Of a DNA stretch of 5,420 bases, positions 1 through 5,420 are shown one piece after another. The stretch is from positions 1 to 5,420 of the forward strand of contig JAEWCE010000194.1 in assembly GCA_023390785.1 (NCBI GenBank), read 5' to 3'. The notes under the pieces are model-generated. The model had not been told where the DNA came from. It saw nothing but the letters and a program-made list of their open reading frames with translations, and did not search any database. This DNA comes from Pseudomonadota bacterium. Its GTDB lineage: Bacteria; Pseudomonadota; Alphaproteobacteria; Rhizobiales; Devosiaceae. The stretch's first letter is position 1; the number at the start of each line of letters is the position of its first letter. A program made the position numbers and the translations under genes.

Positions 1-818
1 GCCTCCGGAAGGACACGCGGAATGTTGTCGATGAAGCCGCCGCCGGTGATATGGGCCAGCGCCTTGATGCCGATGACGGCCTTCAGGGCGGAGAGGATCG
101 GCTTGACGTAGATGCGCGTGGGAGTGAGCAGGGCGCCCGAGAGCGTGGGTTGCGGATGGAACGGGTCGGGCAGGGACCAGTCGATGCCCGAAATCTCGAC
201 GATCTTGCGGACCAGCGAAAAGCCGTTGGAGTGAACGCCCGACGACGCGATGGCCACCAGCGCGTCCCCGGGTACGACGTCGGCGCGTGGCAGCAGCGTG
301 CCGCGCTCCGCCGCGCCCACGGCGAAGCCCGCGAGGTCGTAGTCCTTGTCGTGGTACATGCCCGGCATTTCGGCGGTTTCGCCGCCGATCAGGGCGCAGC
401 CGGCGATGCGGCAGCCCTCGGCGATGCCCTCGACGATGGCCCTGCCGGTGTCCACGTCGAGCCGCCCGGTAGCGAAATAATCGAGGAAGAATAGCGGCTC
501 CGCGCCCTGCACGACGATGTCGTTGACGCACATGGCAACGAGGTCGATGCCGATGGTGGAGTGGTTGCCGGTGTCGATGGCGATCTTGAGCTTGGTGCCC
601 ACGCCATCATTGGCCGCGACCAGCACCGGATCGATGAAGCCGGCCGCCTTGAGGTCGAACAGGCCGCCAAAGCCGCCGATCTCAGCGTCGGCACCCGGCC
701 GCCGGGTCGAGCGAACCGCCGGCTTGATAGCCTCTACAAGGGCATTTCCGGCATCGATGTCGACGCCCGCATGCTTGTAGGAGAGCCCGTTTGATGGCAG
801 GTTCGATGCGTCGGACAT
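1..818 (-). CDS. purM: Phosphoribosylformylglycinamidine cyclo-ligase (AIR synthetase), 3' end missing
   Basis: PurM closes the imidazole ring of FGAM with ATP to give AIR, the fifth step of de novo purine synthesis, in the cytosol as a dimer. Reading the minus strand from ATG 818-816 gives 272 uninterrupted codons, against about 350 in the family, so roughly 80 C-terminal residues lie beyond the left edge. Visible family motifs are the nucleotide-binding DGVGTKLKIA (residues 71-80), LVAMCVNDIVVQGAEPLFFLDY (residues 93-114, PurM/PurL-type N-terminal domain), IGGETAEMPGMY (144-155), SSGVHSNGFSL (192-202) and the C-terminal-domain GGGFIDNIPRVLP (259-271). The start is chosen because HAGVDIDAGN at residues 16-25 sits where rhizobial PurM proteins have it; no good Shine-Dalgarno sequence precedes it. 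It is transcribed divergently from the membrane-protein operon. In this group purN often follows purM, but that would lie outside the window. No frameshift or damaged motif is seen. Confidence 0.97.
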   Translation of the reverse strand, partial: MSDASNLPSNGLSYKHAGVDIDAGNALVEAIKPAVRSTRRPGADAEIGGFGGLFDLKAAGFIDPVLVAANDGVGTKLKIAIDTGNHSTIGIDLVAMCVNDIVVQGAEPLFFLDYFATGRLDVDTGRAIVEGIAEGCRIAGCALIGGETAEMPGMYHDKDYDLAGFAVGAAERGTLLPRADVVPGDALVAIASSGVHSNGFSLVRKIVEISGIDWSLPDPFHPQPTLSGALLTPTRIYVKPILSALKAVIGIKALAHITGGGFIDNIPRVLPE

Positions 819-862
819 GGGCGCTGATGCCGGCTCTAGGGAGGGGCGAAATCTGCTCGCGC

Positions 863-890
863 TGATAGCCGCTCAACCCGCGGGACGCAA
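863..890 (-). promoter_or_regulatory. purM: Candidate purM promoter
   Basis: On the minus strand, TTGCGT (890-885) and CTATCA (868-863) are separated by 16 bases, resembling the alphaproteobacterial housekeeping pattern of a TTGAC-like -35 and a CTATAT-like -10 element. Transcription would begin near 856, leaving a leader of about 38 bases before the purM ATG at 818. The match is partial and the spacer is only 87 bases long, so this is a weak by-eye call. No comparably good plus-strand promoter for the gene at 906 was found; it may lie inside the first purM codons or diverge too far from consensus to see. No PurR-type operator or riboswitch fold was recognised. Confidence 0.25.
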
Positions 891-905
891 GGGCACGACC
901 AGTCG

Positions 906-2069
906 ATGACACTCCGAAATCAGGTCCTCGTATGGGTCGGCTTCACGGTCGTCGTGATCCTGCTGATCTGGCTGTTCCGGCCGATCCTGCTGCCGTTCGT
1001 GATCGGCATCGCCCTGGCTTACATCCTCAACCCGGCGGTGGTGCTGGTCGAGCGGACCGGCATGAATCGTGCCTGGTCGGCGGCAACCGTGCTGCTGGCG
1101 GTGCTGGCGGTGCTCATCGGGGCGCTGTTCGTGATCACGCCGCTGATTGCCAGTCAGTTTGGCGGGCTGGTTTCCCTGCTGCCCGGATATGTGAGCGATC
1201 TCAACAACCTGGTGCGCTCGCTGGCGCCGCAGCTCAACGAGTGGCTGGGCCCGGAACGGGCGGCGCAATTACAGGCCCAGCTCACGCAACTGATCGGTTC
1301 GGGCGTCGAATTCCTGGGCTCGATGACGGCGCAACTGGCGCAGAGCGGGCTCACCGTGCTCAACACCATCGCGGTACTGATCCTGACCCCCGTGGTGGCC
1401 TTTTACCTGCTGCTCGACTGGAGCGGCATGGTGAAGGGGATCGACGATCTGCTGCCCCGCGAGCATCGACGAGAAATCCGCCAGGTTCTCGACCAGATCG
1501 ACCGCTCCATCGCCGGCGTGTTCCGCGGCCAAGGCTCGGTCATCCTGGTGCTGTGCATCTATTACGCCACCGCGCTGACACTGACGGGGCTCAATTTCGG
1601 GCTGGTGATCGGTCTGATGACCGGGCTCTTCAGCTTCATCCCGTTCTTCGGGTTCCTGACCGGTTTCGTCCTGTCGATGGGGATCGCCCTGGTGCAGTTC
1701 GCCCCCAATTGGTGGTTCGTCGCGATCGTCTTCGTCGTCTACATGATTGGCCAGTTCCTCGAAGGCAATGTGCTGTACCCGCGCCTGGTGGGCCAGAGCA
1801 TCAACATCAACCCGGTCTGGCTGATGTTTGCATTGTTCGCTTTCGGCTTTCTCTTCGGGTTCCTGGGACTGGTGCTGGCGGTGCCGCTGTCGGCGATCAC
1901 CGCAACGCTGACCCGCTACGCCATCCGCCGCTACCAGGAGAGCGCTCTCTACCGCGGTGAGCGCCCGGCAAAATCGGCGGCCGAGCCGGAACTGGCGTTG
2001 ACCGCGCCAGCGCTCGAACAGCCGGCGCCGAGCAAGACCTCGAGGCGCCGGGCGCCACGGCGCAAATGA
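906..2069 (+). CDS. AI-2E (PerM/YhhT) family membrane transporter
   Basis: This is a 387-residue polytopic inner-membrane protein of the AI-2E transporter (UPF0118, PerM/YhhT) family. Hydrophobic segments lie at about residues 8-24, 26-43, 59-82, 148-170, 211-228, 231-263, 269-284 and 304-337, the usual pattern of about eight. The long, mostly soluble stretch between segments three and four (about 84-147) is typical of the family. Family signatures are the N-terminal FRPILLPFVIGIALAYILNP (24-43) and the C-terminal FLEGNVLYPRLVG (284-296) followed by NPVWLMFALFAFGFLFGFLG. The tail (350-387) is hydrophilic and ends in an Arg-rich run. Family members have been linked to AI-2 export and to Na+/H+ antiport, so substrate cannot be assigned from sequence. 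The ATG at 906 has a weak AAGGG at 889-893 upstream. Its stop overlaps the hdaA start (ATGA), making it the first gene of the hdaA-ppk1-ppx cluster. Confidence 0.93.
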   Translation: MTLRNQVLVWVGFTVVVILLIWLFRPILLPFVIGIALAYILNPAVVLVERTGMNRAWSAATVLLAVLAVLIGALFVITPLIASQFGGLVSLLPGYVSDLNNLVRSLAPQLNEWLGPERAAQLQAQLTQLIGSGVEFLGSMTAQLAQSGLTVLNTIAVLILTPVVAFYLLLDWSGMVKGIDDLLPREHRREIRQVLDQIDRSIAGVFRGQGSVILVLCIYYATALTLTGLNFGLVIGLMTGLFSFIPFFGFLTGFVLSMGIALVQFAPNWWFVAIVFVVYMIGQFLEGNVLYPRLVGQSININPVWLMFALFAFGFLFGFLGLVLAVPLSAITATLTRYAIRRYQESALYRGERPAKSAAEPELALTAPALEQPAPSKTSRRRAPRRK

Positions 2070-2782
2070 GCTCGGACCTAGCCGGCGGCCAACTGCCCTT
2101 CGACTATGGGCACGAGCCGTCACACCTCGAAGACGATTTCATCGAGGGTGACGGCAACCGGCTGGCGCTCGCCCACATCCGCGCCTTCCCGCATTGGCCG
2201 CATCCGCTGACGCTGCTCGAGGGGCCGCCGAAGGCCGGCAAATCGCATCTCGGCCGAGTCTGGCAGGAACGCGCCGGGGCGATCCCTGCGACGCCGCAGA
2301 GCGCTGAGATGCTGGCGCACGCCGCCGGCCGGCAGCCGGTACTGGTGGAGGATGTCGATCGGGCCGGTTATGCCGAGGCGGCGCTGTTCCACCTGATCAA
2401 CCAGTCGATGCGCGACGGCCGCCCGGTGCTGATGACCAGCCGCGAGCCGATTGCCAACTGGCCCTTCGCGACCGATGATCTCAAGTCACGGGCGCGACTC
2501 GCCCAGCACTTCACCCTCGCGCTCAGCGATGACATCCAATTGTCACAGATGTTCGTGAAGTTGTTCGGCGACCGGCAGGTGGCGGTGGACCCCAAGGTCA
2601 TCGCGTATCTGGTCCGCCGGATGGAACGGTCGCCCGAGGAGGCCGTGGCGCTGACGGCGCTGCTCGACCGCATGGCGCTGGCGCAGGGCACTGCCATTAC
2701 CCGCCGCATCGCTGCCGCCGCGCTGGCCGAGCGCGGTGTGGCGCAGCTCGAACTCGACCTGGAAGGCGACGACGATGAATGA
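2066..2782 (+). CDS. hdaA: HdaA-type DnaA-related regulatory AAA+ ATPase
   Basis: HdaA/Hda binds the DNA polymerase sliding clamp and promotes ATP hydrolysis by DnaA, preventing re-initiation of replication. The 238-residue protein shows a clamp-binding-like QLPFDY near the N terminus (9-14), a Walker A loop GPPKAGKS (53-60), a Walker B strand PVLVEDVDR (91-99), a sensor I segment VLMTSREP (121-128) and a DnaA box VII-like LKSRARLAQHFTL (139-151), where R142 is the likely arginine finger. The lid (about 175-222) contains YLVRRMERS. It ends without the DNA-binding domain IV of DnaA, and its length is normal for HdaA, which excludes DnaA itself. Its ATG shares the ATGA overlap with the upstream membrane-protein stop and has no clear Shine-Dalgarno sequence of its own, which suggests translational coupling. 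Its last eight bases overlap ppk1. Family assignment is firm; activity on DnaA is inferred from Hda of E. coli and HdaA of Caulobacter. Confidence 0.93.
   Translation: MSSDLAGGQLPFDYGHEPSHLEDDFIEGDGNRLALAHIRAFPHWPHPLTLLEGPPKAGKSHLGRVWQERAGAIPATPQSAEMLAHAAGRQPVLVEDVDRAGYAEAALFHLINQSMRDGRPVLMTSREPIANWPFATDDLKSRARLAQHFTLALSDDIQLSQMFVKLFGDRQVAVDPKVIAYLVRRMERSPEEAVALTALLDRMALAQGTAITRRIAAAALAERGVAQLELDLEGDDDE
2761..2766 (+). promoter_or_regulatory. ppk1: Ribosome binding site deciding the ppk1 start
   Basis: GGAAGG ends 8 bases before the ATG at 2775 and lies inside the last hdaA codons. It supports starting ppk1 at 2775 rather than at the upstream in-frame ATG at 2736, which would add 13 residues (MWRSSNSTWKATT) unlike PPK1 N termini and deepen the overlap with hdaA. 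Confidence 0.7.
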
Positions 2783-4955
2783 AATAGGAGAAATCCTGCC
2801 CGACGAAGCCACGCAGCCCGACATCGAGGCGCTACGCGGCTCGCCGGCGCGCTTCGTCAACCGTGAGGTGAGCTGGTTGCAGTTCAACATGCGGGTGCTG
2901 GAGGAGGCCAACAATCCCAACCACCCGCTGCTCGAGCGCATGCGCTTCGTGTCGATCTCGGCCAACAATCTCGACGAATTCTTCATGGTGCGCGTCGCCG
3001 GTCTGAAGGGGCAGCTGCGGGCCGGGATCACCACGCAGAGTGCCGACGGGCTGACCCCGTCCGAGCAGCTCGATGAGATCGCGACGCTGGCGCAGCATCT
3101 GCAGCTCGAACAGCAGGACGCCTGGCAGACCCTGCGCGAGGAACTCTACGACAAGGACGTGGTGATCCACGAGGCCGCCGACCTGTCGGCCGATCAGGTG
3201 CGCTATCTGCAGCGGCTGTTCCGCGAGGAAATCTTCCCGGTGCTCACGCCGATCGCGGTCGACCCGGCGCATCCGTTCCCGTTCATCCCGAATCTCGGGT
3301 TTACGCTGGCTTTCGAGCTGACCAGGCCGGGCTCGGTACAGACGCTGACGGCACTGGTGCGCGTGCCCTCGAACCTCGATCGCTTTATCACGCTGCCCTC
3401 GGGCCTGACCAGCGAGGGGCGGATCGAGGTCGTGACCATCGACACGCTGATCAATCTGTTCCTGCACAAGATGTTCCCCGGCTACGAGGTCGCCGGGTCG
3501 GGGGCCTTCCGGGTGATCCGCGACAGCGAAATCGAGATCGACGACGAGGCGGCAGACCTCGTGGTCGAGTTCGAATCCGCCCTCAGGCAGCGCCGGCGCG
3601 GGCAGGTGATCAGGCTCGAGATCGAAAAGAAGATGCCGCGTGCGCTGCGGCGGCAGATCTCCGACCGGCTTGGCGCCACCGCCGCCGACACCTTCGAGGT
3701 GGAGGGCTTCCTCGGCCTCGCTGATGCGGCCAAGATCTGTGAGATCGACCGGCCGGACCTGAAGTTCACGCCCTACATACCGCGTTATCCGGAACGGGTG
3801 CGTGACTTCAACGGCGACCTGTTTGCGGCGATCCGGGCCAAGGATCTGCTGGTCCACCACCCCTTCGAAAGCTTCGACGTGGTGGCGCAGTTCCTGATGC
3901 AGGCCGCCCGTGATCCAGACGTGGTGGCGATCAAGCAGACGCTCTACCGCACCTCGCGTGACAGCCCGATCGTCAAGGCGCTGGTGCTGGCGGCCGAGGC
4001 CGGCAAGTCGGTCACGGCGCTGGTGGAGCTCAAGGCGCGGTTCGACGAAGAGGCCAACATCCGCTGGGCGCGGGACCTCGAGCGCGCTGGCGCACAGGTG
4101 GTCTTCGGCTTCATAGAGCTCAAGACGCACGCCAAGATGAGCCAGGTCGTGCGGCGCGAGAACGGCAAGCTGGTCAGCTATTGCCATCTCGGAACCGGCA
4201 ATTACCACCCGATCACCGCCAAGATCTACACCGACCTCAGCTACTTCACGACCGACCCGTCTATCACCCGCGATGTGTCGCGCGTGTTCAACTTCATAAC
4301 AGGATATGCGCGGCCGACTGAGCTGGAGGCGATCGCGGTGTCGCCGGTGAACCTGCGCTCGACCCTGCTCGAGCACATCGGCCGGGAAGTGGCTTTTGCC
4401 GAACGCGGCCAGCCGGCGAGCATCTGGCTGAAGATGAATGCCTTGGTCGATCCCGAAATCATCGATGCGCTCTACGATGCCAGCCAGAAGGGCGTGAAGA
4501 TCGAGCTCATCGTGCGCGGTATCTGCTGCCTCAGGCCGGGGATCCCGGGTTTCTCCGAAAACATCCGGGTGAAGTCGGTGGTCGGGCGCTTTCTCGAGCA
4601 TTCGCGCATCTTCTGCTTCGGGCAGGGGGAGCCCATGCCCTCGCGCAAGGCCAAGGTCTACATGTCGTCGGCCGACATGATGCAGCGCAACCTCGACTGG
4701 CGCGTCGAGGTGATGGTTCCCATCCTTAACAAGACCGTGCATAAGCAAATCCTCGACCGCATGCTGGTTTCGTATTTGCGGGACAACCAGCAAAGCTGGG
4801 AGGTGTTGCCGGATGGCTCGTCGCACCGCGTGCCCTTGAAGGAGGGCGAAGAGCCGTTCAACGCGCATAGTTATTTCATGACCAATGCGAGCCTCAGCGG
4901 CCGTGGCAGCGCGCTCTCGCGTGAGACGCGCGAGAACGAAGAGAGTGATGATTGA
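2775..4955 (+). CDS. ppk1: Polyphosphate kinase 1
   Basis: Ppk1 reversibly transfers the ATP gamma-phosphate onto inorganic polyphosphate. The 726-residue product is of normal family length (about 690-730). In order it has an N-terminal domain (about 25-130; FVNREVSWLQFNMRVLEEA at 27-45 and the ATP-contacting ISANNLDEFFMVRV at 61-74), a head domain (about 135-335; FPVLTPIAVDPAHPFPFIPN at 154-173) and two phospholipase-D-like catalytic domains (about 340-700). The phosphorylated histidine is expected at H452 in ELKTHAKM; H471 in CHLGTGNYHP and H609 in FLEHSRIFCF are the other conserved catalytic histidines. Their spacings (19 and 138 residues) equal those of E. coli H435, H454 and H592, so the enzyme should be active. 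Further conserved blocks are IKQTLYRTS (386-394) and RVFNFITGYA (503-512). The ATG at 2775 is preceded by GGAAGG and overlaps the hdaA end by 8 bases. The stop overlaps the ppx TTG start. No pho-box was identified; expression probably comes from upstream of the operon. Confidence 0.98.
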   Translation: MNEIGEILPDEATQPDIEALRGSPARFVNREVSWLQFNMRVLEEANNPNHPLLERMRFVSISANNLDEFFMVRVAGLKGQLRAGITTQSADGLTPSEQLDEIATLAQHLQLEQQDAWQTLREELYDKDVVIHEAADLSADQVRYLQRLFREEIFPVLTPIAVDPAHPFPFIPNLGFTLAFELTRPGSVQTLTALVRVPSNLDRFITLPSGLTSEGRIEVVTIDTLINLFLHKMFPGYEVAGSGAFRVIRDSEIEIDDEAADLVVEFESALRQRRRGQVIRLEIEKKMPRALRRQISDRLGATAADTFEVEGFLGLADAAKICEIDRPDLKFTPYIPRYPERVRDFNGDLFAAIRAKDLLVHHPFESFDVVAQFLMQAARDPDVVAIKQTLYRTSRDSPIVKALVLAAEAGKSVTALVELKARFDEEANIRWARDLERAGAQVVFGFIELKTHAKMSQVVRRENGKLVSYCHLGTGNYHPITAKIYTDLSYFTTDPSITRDVSRVFNFITGYARPTELEAIAVSPVNLRSTLLEHIGREVAFAERGQPASIWLKMNALVDPEIIDALYDASQKGVKIELIVRGICCLRPGIPGFSENIRVKSVVGRFLEHSRIFCFGQGEPMPSRKAKVYMSSADMMQRNLDWRVEVMVPILNKTVHKQILDRMLVSYLRDNQQSWEVLPDGSSHRVPLKEGEEPFNAHSYFMTNASLSGRGSALSRETRENEESDD
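4938..4945 (+). promoter_or_regulatory. ppx: Ribosome binding site for the TTG start of ppx
   Basis: The purine run GAAGAGAG lies within the last ppk1 codons and ends 6 bases before TTG 4952. An in-frame TGA at 4949-4951 sits immediately upstream, so TTG 4952 is the most upstream start possible. Nearby ATGs (4948 and 4971) are in another frame. The match to the anti-Shine-Dalgarno sequence is only partial, so coupling to ppk1 termination probably matters. Confidence 0.5.
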
Positions 4956-5419
4956 ACCAGCTCTGGGGCCATGACGCGGACCCGACGGCACAGGGGCGCA
5001 TTCAGGGCGCCAAGCCCGTGGCTGTCCTCGACATCGGCTCCAACTCGGTTCGGCTCGTGGTGTATGAGCGCCACGCGCGGTCGCTGACGCCGCTCTACAA
5101 CGAGAAATCGTCGTGCGCGCTGGGGCGCGGCCTCGCCCAGACCGGCCGGCTCGCCTACGAGAACATCGACCGGGCGCTGACCGCAATCCAGCGCTTTGCC
5201 CTCGTGGTGCGGCTGATGAAGGCGGGCGAGGTGCACGTGCTCGCCACCTCGGCGGTGCGCGACGCCAGCAATTCCGATGCCTTCGTCAACGCCGTCGAAG
5301 CGACGATGAATGCCCCCGTGCAGGTGCTGAGCGGGGAGCAGGAGGCGCATTTTGCAGCACTCGGCGTCGTCGCCGGCATCCCCGATTTCACCGGGATCGT
5401 CGGCGATCCTGTCTCATAA
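4952..5419 (+). CDS. ppx: Exopolyphosphatase (Ppx/GppA family), N-terminal part, disrupted at right edge
   Basis: Ppx releases phosphate from polyphosphate ends (GppA members act on pppGpp), opposing Ppk1. Only 155 codons are open, against roughly 500 for related proteins. After a short leader, the ASKHA-fold phosphate-1 loop VAVLDIGSNSVRLVVYE (residues 23-39) is perfect. It is followed by LGRGLAQTGRL (57-67), LATSAVRDASNSDAFV (97-112) and the catalytic-glutamate region VLSGEQEAHFAALGVVAG (125-142). The family then continues with a GDLGGGSLEL-like phosphate-2 loop. Here the frame reads GDPVS and hits TAA at 5417-5419, so the bases after about 5409 do not belong to ppx. The start is TTG at 4952, because a TGA lies in frame just upstream and the TTG overlaps the ppk1 stop. 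Placement after ppk1 strongly supports Ppx over GppA. Whether the gene is broken in the organism or only cut by a contig boundary cannot be told from this window. Confidence 0.9.
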   Translation: MNQLWGHDADPTAQGRIQGAKPVAVLDIGSNSVRLVVYERHARSLTPLYNEKSSCALGRGLAQTGRLAYENIDRALTAIQRFALVVRLMKAGEVHVLATSAVRDASNSDAFVNAVEATMNAPVQVLSGEQEAHFAALGVVAGIPDFTGIVGDPVS

Positions 5420-5420
5420 A
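5410..5420. other. Non-ppx sequence at the right edge (possible IS end or adapter/assembly artefact)
   Basis: The last 11-12 bases, beginning about 5409 with CTGTCTCATAAA, are unrelated to the codons expected for the Ppx glycine-rich loop, and are A/T-rich compared with the preceding DNA. They differ at two of twelve positions from CTGTCTCTTATA, the start of the Tn5-type mosaic end used in tagmentation library adapters and related to IS50 ends. They also look like generic CTGTCTC-type insertion-sequence tips. Too little sequence remains to identify an element. Confidence 0.5.

Noticed and set aside
51..494. Plus-strand open frame of 147 codons across purM
   Set aside because: The minus strand reads as unbroken PurM with all motifs; the plus-strand frame is its complement and has no recognisable features.
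877..884. CCCGCGGG palindrome in the divergent spacer as an operator
   Set aside because: An 8-base G/C-only palindrome is expected by chance at this composition, and it matches no operator I know.
2044..2056. Repeated GGCGCC palindromes before the hdaA start as a terminator or attenuator hairpin
   Set aside because: They encode the Arg-rich tail of the membrane protein, leave a one-base loop, and have no T-run; the gene overlap argues against termination here.
1269..2123. A 284-codon minus-strand open frame opposite the membrane-protein gene
   Set aside because: It is a compositional shadow: the product is dominated by Gln, Asp, His and Arg, it has no family resemblance, and the plus-strand gene has clear family signatures.
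2736..2774. Upstream in-frame ATG extending Ppk1 by 13 residues
   Set aside because: The extension does not resemble PPK1 N termini and lies inside hdaA in another frame, whereas ATG 2775 has GGAAGG at good spacing.
2785..2790. TAGGAG just after the ppk1 ATG as a ribosome site for a later start
   Set aside because: No in-frame start codon lies at a usable distance downstream, and a later start would cut toward the conserved FVNREVSWLQFN block.
2832..5186. A 784-codon open frame on the minus strand opposite ppk1 and early ppx
   Set aside because: It lies antisense to a clearly functional ppk1 with all catalytic residues. Its product is rich in Arg, His and Asp with no recognisable domain, as expected for the complement of biased high-G+C codons.

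Overview
The window looks like part of an alphaproteobacterial chromosome, most probably from the order Hyphomicrobiales (a Devosia-like organism is my best guess). The evidence is uniformly high G+C, the divergent purM / AI-2E-type membrane protein / hdaA / ppk1 / ppx order familiar from that group, and an HdaA of the alphaproteobacterial kind. Genus is inferred from the protein sequences and gene order by eye and is not certain.

Layout. Positions 1-818 (minus strand) carry the first 272 codons of purM (AIR synthetase, purine synthesis), whose 3' end lies beyond the left edge. An 87-base divergent spacer (819-905) follows. From 906 to the right edge four genes run on the plus strand with no gaps: an AI-2E/PerM-family membrane protein (906-2069), the DnaA-related regulator hdaA (2066-2782), polyphosphate kinase ppk1 (2775-4955) and the start of exopolyphosphatase ppx (4952 onward). 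Each junction overlaps, by 4, 8 and 4 bases, so the four are very probably one transcript with translational coupling.

How the genes work together. Ppk1 makes polyphosphate from ATP and Ppx degrades it, so the right half is a polyphosphate turnover pair. HdaA is expected to work with the sliding clamp to inactivate DnaA-ATP after replication starts. The membrane protein has an unproven substrate. Coupling of replication control to polyphosphate metabolism is suggested by the gene order only. purM is a separate, divergent transcription unit.

The main oddity is at the right edge. The ppx reading frame is normal up to residues Gly-Asp (about 5409), where the family continues with the Gly-rich phosphate-binding loop. 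Here it switches to unrelated bases and stops at a TAA (5417-5419). The odd window length suggests a contig end, so an insertion-sequence boundary or a library/assembly artefact is more likely than a natural short Ppx. Apart from this, the region is ordinary core genome. I saw no RNA genes, CRISPR, complete mobile element or novel system.
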